Positions 1 through 8,510 of a stretch of DNA of 43,529 nt are shown here, piece by piece. The notes beneath the pieces are model-generated. The model worked only from the letters and a program-made list of their open reading frames with translations. It was not told the origin of the DNA and searched no databases. The first letter of the stretch is position 1, and the number at the start of each line of letters is the position of its first letter. This stretch comes from Chlorobium sp. (GTDB taxonomy: Bacteria; Bacteroidota; Chlorobiia; Chlorobiales; Chlorobiaceae), in the NCBI GenBank assembly GCA_028277225.1, contig JANQHB010000074.1, positions 1 to 43,529 on the forward strand, given 5' to 3'. A program made the translations under genes and the position numbers.

Positions 1-98
1 GTGGAGTCCTCGGGTGTCCCCCCCATCCAGACATAGAATGCAAACGAAACCGCGAAGGTGACAATGATCAGAATTGCCGTGAATAATCCCTGTTTCAT
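1..98 (-). CDS. ExbB/MotA/TolQ-like proton channel subunit, N-terminal fragment
   Basis: Only the first 32 codons are inside the window; the gene runs off the left edge. It starts with ATG (MKQGLFTAIL) and encodes one hydrophobic segment (about residues 5-24) followed by a Gly-rich, acidic stretch. This resembles the start of the ExbB-type proteins of Bacteroidetes and Chlorobi, which energise TonB receptors through the proton motive force. It follows the TonB receptor at 181-2343 on the same strand, which fits that role, but a terminator-like hairpin separates the two. A short N-terminal helix is weak evidence, so another small membrane protein is possible. Confidence 0.45.
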   Translation of the reverse strand, partial: MKQGLFTAILIIVTFAVSFAFYVWMGGTPEDS

Positions 99-124
99 AT
101 CGTTACATATCAATCGTTAACATT

Positions 125-160
125 TAAAAAAAAACCGGCGCCCTCTCAAGAGGGCACCGG
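125..160 (-). terminator. Rho-independent terminator of the TonB receptor gene
   Basis: A stem of four plus six base pairs with one mismatch (135-145 with 150-160) closes a TCAA loop. On the minus strand it is followed by a run of about ten T. It lies 21 bases past the stop codon of the receptor gene and before the next minus-strand gene. Confidence 0.8.
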
Positions 161-180
161 AATCTGCAAGTCTCCAGGTA

Positions 181-2343
181 CTACAGGAGATTGCCTAACT
201 TCACACCGAGATAGAACGTCCTCGGCGACATCGGACCATAGACATAGCCCGGGTCCCGATCGATTGTCGAATCGAAATCGTCCTGGTAGGAGTTGAAGAT
301 ATTCTTCACACCGGCGTAAAACTGCAGACCGGCGTCGTCAACCGGAACCGTATAGCGTACTTTCACACCCAAATCGAAAAACGAATCGCTTTCCCTCAGC
401 TCACCAGCATCCCTGATTGGGCCTTCTGGCAAATCGGTACCATAGTATGGAATCAGCATTTCACCAGTGTAGGTACCGGACAGAGAAATGCCCACCTTGT
501 CAGCCGGCTCCCAGTCAACAGTCATGAATCCATAGGTATCCGGTGTTCTGAAGAACTTTTCCTCGTCAAAGTCCTGAGGCTCGTCATATTTGCTGGACTG
601 GATCGTGACGCCGCCCTTGAAAGCGAATTTTTCCGAAGGAGCGATAAATCCTTCGATATTGACTCCCTGGACAACAGCACCATCTGCATTTCTACGGGTA
701 GCAAGAACATTGCCATACTCATCGGCTTCACCGAAATCCACAAAGAACGGATCGTCGAGCTTCGTATAGAATCCTTCAACAAGCAGCCCGTAACTGACTC
801 CATCCTGGTAGGTATCGAAATCAAGGGAAGCCATATAAGTGTCACTGGTTTCAGTTTTCAGACCAGCTTCATTCTCGTAGGTAACCCTTCTTGCACCTGA
901 AGTTTCAATATGAAGATCTTCGTTGAAGACCTGCGGGGCACGATATCCCTGTCCATAACTCATTCTGAACTGAAGGTCATCGGTAAATGAATACAGCAAT
1001 GTTGCCCTTGGCAGCAGAATATCGTCTTCAACATCCGCACCAGGATCAATGGCATTGGTTATCTCGTAGTTATCCCAGCGAACGCCAACGGTTGCCTTGA
1101 ACGCTTCGTATGTATACTGATACTGACCGAAAACACCAAGAATATTGCTCTCCTGATCGGTGATCATAAAACCAGGCACTTCAACAGGAGGCTCTTCTTC
1201 TATATCGAGGTAAGCAAGCTTGCTGTCCTCAAGGGTTTCAAAGTTATTCTCAACGCCGAAAATAAACTCTGATGGCCCGGCAACAGCCTTGTACTGCCCG
1301 CCGATCTGCAGACTGAGATTATCGGTCTGGCCGTAAGCGCTCAGATCCTGCTCAGCGCCATAATAAGTGGCACGATCGACATTCTGCGCTGCGACATACA
1401 GCATCAACTTGTCGTAATCCCGAAAACCCTGGGTAAAGGTCAACGCACCACTGATGATTTCATGCTTGATTGATTCGGCTATGTTAGCCTGGTGCTCAAT
1501 TTCATCAAACCTGTCACCGCCACGACGATCCTCATTGATGGTAAACACGTCCGCAGTCAACTTGCCACGATCACCGACTCTTTTAAATGCCCTCAGGCCA
1601 AGGGTGGTGTTGTTCAATTTGGCAATCTCTGAAAAGCCGTCGTCGTTTGCGTCAAAGGGCTCACGGTCACGGTAAAAACCGAAAATGGTCATACCCATCC
1701 TGCTGTCGTCTGAAACCACCGATGCATTGACTTTTGCTGTGTAGTCGTCTGCCGCATCGCCAAACTCACTCTCGCCAACTCCTACACTGCCGTACGACGC
1801 GTCAAACTCATAGGAATTTACCAGAGGATCTTTCAGGATCAGGTTGACTGTCCCGCCAATAGCGTTACTGCCGTAAAGCGCAGAACCGGCCCCACGAACA
1901 ACCTCGATGCGATCGATCATGTTGGTCGGTATAAGCTCGAGCCCGTAGACACCTGCAACAGCACTGAAAATCGCACGGCTGTCAATCAGTATCTGAGAAT
2001 AAGGCCCTTCAAGACCGTTCATGCGAAGCTGGTTGAAACCGCAGTTCTGGCAACCGTTCTCCATACGAAGACCGGTGGCGAAATTCAGTCCCTCGGCAAC
2101 GGTTGTCGATCCAGTAATTTCGCTAAGCTCTTCAGAAGAGACTGTAGAAACAATAACCGGCGATTCCTTGCGGGGGACTTCGTCCCTTGTACCGGTAACG
2201 ACTATTTCGCCTGCACGTGCTCTCGGCACATCACCTTCGTTCAGCCCATTTTCTGTGGCTGTTTCCGCGAACGTACCCTGCAGGGGCACTGCGCAAAGAG
2301 CCAAAAGAGCAAAGAGCTTTTTCAAGTGTCTTTTTTTGATCAT
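181..2343 (-). CDS. TonB-dependent outer membrane receptor with CxxC plug motif
   Basis: This is a 720-residue TonB-dependent receptor. The ATG at 2343 is preferred over an upstream GTG because it gives a clean signal peptide (MIKKRHLKKLFALLALCAVP, cut near residue 26). Then come a TonB-box-like EIVVTGTR at residues 46-53, a plug domain ending in the conserved RIEVVRGAGSALYGSNAIGG, and a long beta-barrel with a C-terminal aromatic/Leu segment. The plug carries Cys98-x2-Cys101 (GCQNCGF), a motif I associate with a Bacteroidetes/Chlorobi receptor subfamily. The substrate cannot be read from sequence. The divergent CbiX-like chelatase genes suggest a metal-tetrapyrrole or metal chelate. Confidence 0.9.
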   Translation of the reverse strand: MIKKRHLKKLFALLALCAVPLQGTFAETATENGLNEGDVPRARAGEIVVTGTRDEVPRKESPVIVSTVSSEELSEITGSTTVAEGLNFATGLRMENGCQNCGFNQLRMNGLEGPYSQILIDSRAIFSAVAGVYGLELIPTNMIDRIEVVRGAGSALYGSNAIGGTVNLILKDPLVNSYEFDASYGSVGVGESEFGDAADDYTAKVNASVVSDDSRMGMTIFGFYRDREPFDANDDGFSEIAKLNNTTLGLRAFKRVGDRGKLTADVFTINEDRRGGDRFDEIEHQANIAESIKHEIISGALTFTQGFRDYDKLMLYVAAQNVDRATYYGAEQDLSAYGQTDNLSLQIGGQYKAVAGPSEFIFGVENNFETLEDSKLAYLDIEEEPPVEVPGFMITDQESNILGVFGQYQYTYEAFKATVGVRWDNYEITNAIDPGADVEDDILLPRATLLYSFTDDLQFRMSYGQGYRAPQVFNEDLHIETSGARRVTYENEAGLKTETSDTYMASLDFDTYQDGVSYGLLVEGFYTKLDDPFFVDFGEADEYGNVLATRRNADGAVVQGVNIEGFIAPSEKFAFKGGVTIQSSKYDEPQDFDEEKFFRTPDTYGFMTVDWEPADKVGISLSGTYTGEMLIPYYGTDLPEGPIRDAGELRESDSFFDLGVKVRYTVPVDDAGLQFYAGVKNIFNSYQDDFDSTIDRDPGYVYGPMSPRTFYLGVKLGNLL

Positions 2344-2738
2344 GTTGCTGATTTTTATTTGTAGGAAAAACCGCCTGTATTGCGGCATACTAGGCACACT
2401 ATCTATACGGTGTCAAATTATAAATAAGCAACAATTATCCAAGAAAAAAGAAATCTCACCGGCGACAAAAAAAGAGTGGACCGGGAACTTCCCGTCTATC
2501 CTTGAATTTTCAATCGTGAATCGTGAATCGTGAATCGTGAACCGTGAACTTTGAACGTTGAACTTTGAGCGTGGCTACAGGGACTTTTCACGAAAAATAA
2601 CCAGCTCGATGTAACGTTCTGCAATCGGGATTTTCGAACGTTCATGAGCTATTCGGGAAAATTATTATCAAGACAAATTACAGATAAAGCGATATATTAG
2701 GCAGGTCTTTTCCTCAAACACGTAAACCGGAATGCATC
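2344..2738. promoter_or_regulatory. Divergent intergenic region between receptor and chelatase cluster
   Basis: This 395-base spacer must hold the promoters of both divergent transcripts. Its right end (about 2650-2700) is AT-rich and contains promoter-like sequence such as GATATATTA. I found no convincing Fur box or cobalamin riboswitch. A tandem heptamer array occupies the middle. Confidence 0.4.
2512..2567. repeat. Tandem heptamer array (AATCGTG)n
   Basis: Eight consecutive 7-base units are visible: four exact AATCGTG, then AACCGTG, AACTTTG, AACGTTG and AACTTTG. The period is strictly seven while the units drift in sequence. Arrays with the same period but other units occur elsewhere in the window, and the inverted unit recurs near 15315. 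Confidence 0.9.
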
Positions 2739-3671
2739 ATGTTACGCTTGACAACCGATTACACACGCAACCTGTTCCTGATCCTTATTCTCATGTTAGC
2801 CGGCTGCACCGGTCAGCAAGAAGAGCCCGCGAGTATGGAACAAAACGATGACAGAAAAATCGGTGTGCTTTTGATCAGCCATGGCTCACATTCCGAAACC
2901 TGGCGCAACACACTTTTTGACCTGGAAAAAAAGGTACGTGAACGGATTCTGAAAAACGAAAAGACAGACGGAATAAAATCCGCATTCATGGAGTATACCG
3001 AACCCTCGATTGCAACACGTCTCAAGGAATTCGACAACGAGGGTTATACCGACGTTGTCATCATTCCCATACTGCTCACGGTCAGTTCCCATTCGTTTGA
3101 TGACATTCCGACGATAATCGGGCAGAAAGAGAATCCTGAATCAGTGGAAATGCTCAAGCTTGAAAAGATCGAACGGTACACCCCGAAAGCAACGCCGCAT
3201 ATAACTCCACTGCTTGATTTCAGCGAGATACTCCGAAAAAATGTCCTGAGAAGGGCAAAAAACCTTTCAAAAAATCCTGAAGATGAGGGGCTGGTCATCA
3301 TCGCCTACGGTTCTGAACCCTATGAAAAAGAATGGAGAGATCTTTTCGATAAAGCCGCACAGCACGTTCAATCCGAAACAGGGATCGACACCTATTCCAT
3401 CGGCTGGTGCGGCCATATCGTCCGTTACAGCCCCGATTCGACTGCTGCAGCTGTAAAAAGAGTCCTTGACAGGAAAAAAAGGGCTCTCGTGATACCGTCA
3501 CTGGTTGCGTTCGACGAGAACTTCCAGATAAAGATCATCGGCGGTGGTATCGAAAAAGTAGACGACCACGAAACAAGAGTGGTGTACAAGCCCGACGCCA
3601 TTTTGCCGGACAGCAACATCGAACAATGGATTGTCGACATATCTGATGAGTTTGCGACAACTATAAGGTAA
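2739..3671 (+). CDS. CbiX-like metal chelatase, predicted lipoprotein (copy 1)
   Basis: This 310-residue protein has a lipoprotein signal (lipobox LAGC, Cys23) followed by a two-domain CbiX/sirohydrochlorin-chelatase fold. The first domain keeps the family residues: His48 in LISHGS, Glu85 in FME, and His118 in the SHxxxDDIP motif, where class II chelatases insert Co, Ni or Fe into tetrapyrroles. The second domain has lost both histidines (AYGS at 189-192; no His in its second motif) but carries a WCGH motif at 223-226 followed by YSPDST. Known CbiX enzymes are cytoplasmic, so an exported form is odd. It is the first gene of a plus-strand cluster with a PepSY protein and a paralogue. It may insert, remove or bind metal in the periplasm; the reaction is unproven. 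Confidence 0.8.
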   Translation: MLRLTTDYTRNLFLILILMLAGCTGQQEEPASMEQNDDRKIGVLLISHGSHSETWRNTLFDLEKKVRERILKNEKTDGIKSAFMEYTEPSIATRLKEFDNEGYTDVVIIPILLTVSSHSFDDIPTIIGQKENPESVEMLKLEKIERYTPKATPHITPLLDFSEILRKNVLRRAKNLSKNPEDEGLVIIAYGSEPYEKEWRDLFDKAAQHVQSETGIDTYSIGWCGHIVRYSPDSTAAAVKRVLDRKKRALVIPSLVAFDENFQIKIIGGGIEKVDDHETRVVYKPDAILPDSNIEQWIVDISDEFATTIR

Positions 3672-3681
3672 ATAGCACGGC

Positions 3682-4251
3682 ATGGCTCAAACAACCGGGA
3701 ATACGTTCAGAAAAGTCAACACGGTGCTTCACCGTGATCTCGGCTATTTTTTCGCCGCCCTGATACTTGCCTATTCATTATCGGGAATCGCCCTCAATCA
3801 TGTCGATGAATGGAATCCCGATTTCATCATAAGCAAAGACGAGATCAAACTGGAGGGATTGTATACTAAAAATGACATCACTCCTGAAGTAGTCAGGGAT
3901 ATCAGCGAAAAGGTCGGGGAAACCGGTTACAGGCTCTTCGATTTCCCTTCCTCACGCCAGGTAAAGATCTATTACAAGAATGCAACCCTGATGATCGATC
4001 TTGAAAAGGGTGAAGGATTGTATGAAAAAATCTCCCGCCGCCCTGTTTTCTATCAGGTAAACGTTCTGCATCGAAACAGTGTGAACTGGTGGAAATGGGC
4101 ATCTGATATATTTGCAGGAATGCTGATCATCATAACGATCACCGGACTGCTCATGCTCCGGGGCCCGAACGGATTTTCCGGGAGAGGCAAGTGGTTTTTC
4201 GGGGCTGGCTTTATTCCGCCGGTCATTGCACTTATTTTCCAACAGCTCTGA
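3682..4251 (+). CDS. Small PepSY-associated transmembrane protein
   Basis: This 189-residue membrane protein belongs to the short PepSY-TM type. An N-terminal helix (about 22-42, starting HRDLGYFFAALILAYSLSG and ending GIALNH) is followed by a PepSY-like extracytoplasmic domain (about 50-130). Two C-terminal helices follow (about 144-160 and 168-187). PepSY-TM proteins often accompany TonB receptors, and some members have been linked to periplasmic reduction of ferric chelates. Conserved His17, His38 and His132 near the membrane would suit haem or metal ligation. It starts 10 bases after the first chelatase gene and precedes the second by 35, so the three are probably co-transcribed. Confidence 0.75.
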   Translation: MAQTTGNTFRKVNTVLHRDLGYFFAALILAYSLSGIALNHVDEWNPDFIISKDEIKLEGLYTKNDITPEVVRDISEKVGETGYRLFDFPSSRQVKIYYKNATLMIDLEKGEGLYEKISRRPVFYQVNVLHRNSVNWWKWASDIFAGMLIIITITGLLMLRGPNGFSGRGKWFFGAGFIPPVIALIFQQL

Positions 4252-4286
4252 ATTTTGTTTCCCTTAAGAACAATCTCGCGAACGCC

Positions 4287-5255
4287 ATGCGATTACACCG
4301 ATCCCTGTCGAGAGCCCTGCCACTCGCATTCCTTTGCCTGTCGGCGCTATCCTGCGCCCCGGAAAACCCTGAAAAGATCGGGCAGAAGACTTTGGGCGAA
4401 AAGAAAACCGGAGTCCTCCTTCTCAATCATGGCTCCCGCTCCGAACGCTGGAGAGAAAACCTCATCACGCTGGAAAAGAATGTCACGCAAAAAGTTCTCT
4501 CGATCGAGGGCATCGACGGACTGCAGACCGTTTTCATGGAGCACGCCTCTCCGTCCATAGCCGACGGATTGAAATCGTTTGACCGGAAAGAATACAGCGA
4601 TATCATCGTGGTCCCGATATTTCTCACGATCGGCTCTCATATGTTCGACGACATTCCGACCATTATCGGTATGAAGGAAAATCCTGCATCGATGGAAAAG
4701 CTGAAGCTCGAAAACATAGAGCGCTATATCCCAGCAGCAAAAACACACCTTGCGCCTCCTCTAGATTTTCCGGATATCCTGAAAACAAACGCTCTCAGAA
4801 GAACCCTTGCCCTGTCGAAAAACACCGATGAGGAAGGTATTGTTCTTGTCGGATATGGATCGACAGCCTTCGATGAACAGTGGGCCGGGCTCTTCGAAAA
4901 TGTCGGGTCCTATGTCTGCGAGAACTCCGGCATCAGCGATTTCACCATCGCCTGGTGCGGCCATATTGCCCATTACAGCCCCGATTCGACCACCGCTGCA
5001 GTAAACCGGATCCTGAAAAAGAAACAACGCGCACTGGTTCTTCCGTTACTCGTATCCAGCAGCGAACAATTCCAGATAGAAATAATCGGAGGAGGAATCG
5101 CCGCGGTCAAAGATCATGAATCCAGGGTACACTATAAACCCGACGCCATTCTCCCCGATCCGGATATTGAGCAATGGATTATCGACGTCACAAAACAGTA
5201 TGCTTCCGAAATCATGAGATCGAACCGGACACAAGAGGCATCCGATCCCGATTAA
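4287..5255 (+). CDS. CbiX-like metal chelatase, predicted lipoprotein (copy 2)
   Basis: This 322-residue paralogue of the gene at 2739 is similar over its whole length. A longer reading frame opens upstream inside the PepSY gene, but the ATG at 4287 gives a proper lipoprotein signal (MRLHRSLSRALPLAFLCLSALSC) and is preferred. The first domain keeps the His in LNHGS, the Glu in FME and the His in the GSHMFDDIP motif. The second has GYGS in place of the His-containing motif and again carries WCGHI-x-HYSPDST. Two retained copies with the same active and degenerate halves suggest distinct but related roles, for instance different metals or ligands, or a heterodimer. Confidence 0.8.
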   Translation: MRLHRSLSRALPLAFLCLSALSCAPENPEKIGQKTLGEKKTGVLLLNHGSRSERWRENLITLEKNVTQKVLSIEGIDGLQTVFMEHASPSIADGLKSFDRKEYSDIIVVPIFLTIGSHMFDDIPTIIGMKENPASMEKLKLENIERYIPAAKTHLAPPLDFPDILKTNALRRTLALSKNTDEEGIVLVGYGSTAFDEQWAGLFENVGSYVCENSGISDFTIAWCGHIAHYSPDSTTAAVNRILKKKQRALVLPLLVSSSEQFQIEIIGGGIAAVKDHESRVHYKPDAILPDPDIEQWIIDVTKQYASEIMRSNRTQEASDPD

Positions 5256-5298
5256 GCAATGTCACCAGGCTGCTGAACATTCCTCCGCTTTTATTATT

Positions 5299-5334
5299 CC
5301 TGAACTGAACATTTGTTGAAACGCTCAGTTTAGG
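5299..5334. repeat. Inverted-repeat element of the CCTGAAYTGAGC family
   Basis: CCTGAACTGA at 5299-5308 pairs with TCAGTTTAGG at 5325-5334 across a 16-base spacer. It lies in the gap between the second chelatase gene and dmeF. The same arms occur at 32349-32393, and half-elements occur near 12658, 12857 and 34578. It could act as a weak terminator or an RNA processing hairpin. Confidence 0.6.
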
Positions 5335-5386
5335 TATTATTTCCGGATTCAAGTTTTTGTAACTCCTCACTACATGCATAAAGATC

Positions 5387-6331
5387 ATGCATATCCATAC
5401 ACTCGAGAAGTGGCGCCACATCCATAATTACTCTACCCGGAACGAGAAGGGAGAGCGCCGAACACGCTATGTGCTGCTCTTGACAGCTGTCACAATGGTA
5501 GCCGAAATTATCGCCGGCACCATGTACGGATCGATGGCACTCCTTGCAGACGGCTGGCACATGGGAACACACGTGGCCGCCTTTTTTATAACGATTTACG
5601 CCTACCGTTACGCCAGAAAACATGAAAACAACCCCGCCTTTTCGTTCGGCACCGGTAAGGTAACCGTGCTGGGGGGCTTTTCCAGTGCAGTGGCATTGGC
5701 CGTGGTCGCGCTTGTCATGCTGGTGGAATCCCTGGAAAGGATCGTGAATCCGGAGACCATCCAGTTCAATCAGGCCATTGCTGTTGCAGGGATCGGTTTA
5801 CTCGTCAACATAGTGAGCGCAATGATCCTGAGCGATGATCATGATCACGATCACGGTCATGACCATCACCACGACCATAACCTGCGTGCTGCATATCTGC
5901 ACGTTCTTGCCGATGCCATGACCTCCCTGCTTGCCATTTTCGCTCTGCTGGGCGGAAAATATATCGGCTGGAACTGGCTCGATCCGCTCATGGGTATTGT
6001 TGGAGCTGCGGTCATCACCCGCTGGGCCTATGGACTGGTAAGGGAAACCGGCCCTATCCTGCTTGACGCAAGCATCGAAAAGGAGTACCGTCAGGCAATA
6101 CAGGAAACCGTTGAAAAAGATGCCGACAACAGGATTTCAGATATCCATGTCTGGAAAGTCGGAGCGAATGACTATGCGGCGATCATCTCCCTTGTCACTC
6201 ACTTTCCCAAAACCACAGAGCATTACAAAAACCTCTTGAAGGATTTCAATCGTTTGTCGCACATCACCATTGAAGTGCACGAGTGCCGGGAAAAACCCTG
6301 TATTCCGGCTGAAAAGAAGAACATGGATTAA
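5387..6331 (+). CDS. dmeF: Cation diffusion facilitator, DmeF-type Co/Ni exporter
   Basis: This 314-residue CDF-family transporter in the inner membrane exports divalent cations in exchange for protons. About six helices are visible. The ADGWHMGTH segment and the LHVLADAMTS segment hold the His/Asp pairs of the transport site. A His/Asp-rich loop (residues about 150-164) lies between helices 4 and 5, and a cytoplasmic C-terminal domain follows. The overall pattern (LLADGWHM, FSFGTGKV, HNLRAAYLHVLADA) is that of DmeF, linked to cobalt and nickel resistance. It follows the two CbiX-like lipoproteins by 131 bases, suggesting that cobalt or nickel handling is part of the cluster's job. Metal specificity is inferred. 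Confidence 0.85.
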   Translation: MHIHTLEKWRHIHNYSTRNEKGERRTRYVLLLTAVTMVAEIIAGTMYGSMALLADGWHMGTHVAAFFITIYAYRYARKHENNPAFSFGTGKVTVLGGFSSAVALAVVALVMLVESLERIVNPETIQFNQAIAVAGIGLLVNIVSAMILSDDHDHDHGHDHHHDHNLRAAYLHVLADAMTSLLAIFALLGGKYIGWNWLDPLMGIVGAAVITRWAYGLVRETGPILLDASIEKEYRQAIQETVEKDADNRISDIHVWKVGANDYAAIISLVTHFPKTTEHYKNLLKDFNRLSHITIEVHECREKPCIPAEKKNMD

Positions 6332-6346
6332 AAAATGCAGGAAAAA

Positions 6347-6375
6347 AAGAGGCTGCCTTTTTGAGACAGCCTCTT
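6347..6375. terminator. Bidirectional terminator between dmeF and the BtuB-like receptor
   Basis: The stem AAGAGGCTG / CAGCCTCTT encloses an 11-base loop containing TTTTT and is flanked by A-rich sequence on the left. It sits between two convergent genes. Most of it recurs at 13921-13957. Confidence 0.75.
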
Positions 6376-6401
6376 GAGTCAGAATGAAAACCGGGCTCTT
6401 T

Positions 6402-8219
6402 TCAGAATTTCAGCTTGACGCCGGCAAAGAGCTCCCTTCCATCAATATCATATTCATCATCGATGTGCTTCTCATTGAACACGTTATCGACTTTGACGAA
6501 TACTTCGGCATGCTCACCGACTTCCTTGGCGGCTGATGCACTGAAGAGCCAGTAATCGTCGAGTTCAACAGTGTTATCGGCATCCTTCCAACGCTCACCG
6601 GTATAGAACGTCTCGAAACACAGCCGTGCACCGATGTCGGGAATACCTACATTGACACCTGCAGCAAGCTTGTGATTCGGCCTGTAAGCAAGCTCCATGC
6701 CTGTCAGCTTGTTTTCCGTATCGAGGTATGTGTAGCCGAGTCTCGCCTTGATGTTATTGGTGACACATGCCCGCAGGTTGACTTCAACCCCCTGGGTCAT
6801 TGCATCTTCGACATTCTCATAGTACATATCATAAGGCGGCCACGGAAATGGCTTTTCGATTCTGTAGACGATCAGATCCTCGACATCGTTTCTGAAGACC
6901 GAAACACCCGCGCTTGCCCCTTTGCAGAACTGATAGTCAATTCCTGCCTGATATCCGACGGACTTTTCAGGTTTCAGATCAGGATTGGCATGAACCAGGT
7001 AAGGCCCCATCCACCAGTCAACAGACCTCAGAAGCGAAGGTGCCTTGAACGCGCTGCCGACCGATGCCCTGAATGTCAGTTTATCGTCAGCCTTGTACAT
7101 GAGGCTGGCTTTCGGGTTGAATTCTTCGCCCCAGTTATCATGCATGTCAAGCCGACCCCCAAGAACAAGAACCAGCGGCGAAAGATCGATCTCGTCCTGG
7201 AAGTAGACACTGTGCAGTTCCTGATCGATGGTCAGCCCTTTTCCCTCATCGTCACGATCCTCGAGCCAGTATTCGTAACCCAAACTGACAAGATGGGTAT
7301 TGAAGAACAGACGCGAAAAACCGGCCTCGAATTCATAGTTAGTGAGCAGGTAATTTGTCGAGAGGCTTTCGGTCCAGTGTTCGTAATCGAAATACGAACC
7401 TCTCAGCCTGATCGTGGAAAGTTCATCCGGCCGCCATGAGAAAAGCGTATTCACTCCCCGGCGCTCCTGCATACGTTCGGCCACATGCATATTCTGGTAT
7501 GAATAATACGGCTTCACTTTGAAATCCGCCTTGTCGGAAAGGTTAAATGAAACCGTTCCCTGAAGAATATGCTCATAATAGGGATCATAGGCCGGGTCGA
7601 CACCGTCCGTTTCACGATAGGTATAGTTCACCTGCGCCCCAACATGCTCGGAACCCACCCCGGCAGAAACCGTTCCGATCATGCTCCTCCTGGTACCGAT
7701 ACCGAGAGAACCTGAAAATTCCGGCTTATTCGGTGCACCTCTTGTGATGATATTGACCACACCGCCAACAGCATCACTTCCGTAAAGCGCTGAAGCCGGC
7801 CCTTTTACAATTTCGATCCTCTCGATCATCTCGATGGAAATCTGATTGATATCCATGCTGCCGTGCCCCCCGAGAACCCGTTGCCCGTCGATAAGAACCA
7901 GCGTGTGCTTGCCGTCCAGTCCCTGCATGATGACTTCCCCTTTATGCCAGGCACCGGAACTGGATTCGACAATCATTCCGGTTGTATTTTCCAGGGCTTC
8001 CATCACTGTCCTGACGTTTCTTTCCTGGAGCTCTTCGCGGGTGATCACTTCGGCCGCGACAGGCACGTCTCCGAGGGTATGCGGTGTTTTGGTGGCACTG
8101 ACAATGATTTTATCAACCTTTGCGCTCGATTCGGCCAAAACCGGGCCCAAGGGAACTGTCGCCAAAAAAGCTGCCAGCATGACCGGCACGCTTTTTCTTT
8201 TGCTGAATGGTAACTTCAT
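6402..8219 (-). CDS. BtuB-like TonB-dependent receptor
   Basis: This 605-residue outer membrane receptor has a signal peptide (cut after about residue 29, VLAES), a TonB-box-like segment DKIIVSATKT (36-45), a plug with RIEIVKGPASALYGSDAVGG, and a compact beta-barrel ending in GVKLKF. The length and plug are typical of the BtuB/CirA branch, so cobalamin or another corrinoid is a plausible substrate, but iron chelates are not excluded. It is the last gene of a minus-strand row with a second receptor, a c-type cytochrome and a DUF2292 protein. I saw no cobalamin riboswitch upstream. Confidence 0.85.
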   Translation of the reverse strand: MKLPFSKRKSVPVMLAAFLATVPLGPVLAESSAKVDKIIVSATKTPHTLGDVPVAAEVITREELQERNVRTVMEALENTTGMIVESSSGAWHKGEVIMQGLDGKHTLVLIDGQRVLGGHGSMDINQISIEMIERIEIVKGPASALYGSDAVGGVVNIITRGAPNKPEFSGSLGIGTRRSMIGTVSAGVGSEHVGAQVNYTYRETDGVDPAYDPYYEHILQGTVSFNLSDKADFKVKPYYSYQNMHVAERMQERRGVNTLFSWRPDELSTIRLRGSYFDYEHWTESLSTNYLLTNYEFEAGFSRLFFNTHLVSLGYEYWLEDRDDEGKGLTIDQELHSVYFQDEIDLSPLVLVLGGRLDMHDNWGEEFNPKASLMYKADDKLTFRASVGSAFKAPSLLRSVDWWMGPYLVHANPDLKPEKSVGYQAGIDYQFCKGASAGVSVFRNDVEDLIVYRIEKPFPWPPYDMYYENVEDAMTQGVEVNLRACVTNNIKARLGYTYLDTENKLTGMELAYRPNHKLAAGVNVGIPDIGARLCFETFYTGERWKDADNTVELDDYWLFSASAAKEVGEHAEVFVKVDNVFNEKHIDDEYDIDGRELFAGVKLKF

Positions 8220-8273
8220 GAGTATTCCCCTACTCGCAGCGTTCCTCCGATCGTACGGTCGTCGGCTTATGAT

Positions 8274-8495
8274 TTAATCTTTTTGAGCTCTGCTTTTGCA
8301 GTCGCCATGTTTCGTTTGTGGAAATCTTTTTTTTTCCCTTCGCTCGATCTGGACAACCCTGGAATCATGAACTGTGATGATCACCTCACCGAATGCCAGA
8401 TCTTTAAGGCATTGCCGGAGTTCCTCCATAACAGAGGCAGTATTACCGCTTTCATCGACCGAATACATTTCTTTTTTCACCTTGTGAACCGACAC
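8274..8495 (-). CDS. YezD/DUF2292 family small protein
   Basis: This 73-residue protein has a core (EELRQCLKDLAFGEVIITVHDSRVVQIER in outline, about residues 24-52) matching the YezD/DUF2292 pattern: a short helix, then two strands with a conserved VVQIER-like end. Members are small cytoplasmic proteins of unknown biochemistry, often found near sulfur, metal or cofactor genes. A second ATG lies nine codons in, so the exact start is uncertain. It lies 15 bases after the cytochrome gene and 54 before the BtuB-like receptor, consistent with one transcript. Confidence 0.7.
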   Translation of the reverse strand: MSVHKVKKEMYSVDESGNTASVMEELRQCLKDLAFGEVIITVHDSRVVQIERREKKRFPQTKHGDCKSRAQKD

Positions 8496-8510
8496 CTGCC
8501 CCCCTGTTCA

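Noticed and set aside
6672..7439. A 255-codon frame antisense to the BtuB-like receptor
   Set aside because: It is the opposite-strand shadow of a clear receptor gene; the translation has no recognisable domain.
8220..8283. Cobalamin riboswitch upstream of the BtuB-like receptor
   Set aside because: Only 54 bases separate it from the previous gene, and no B12-box sequence is visible.
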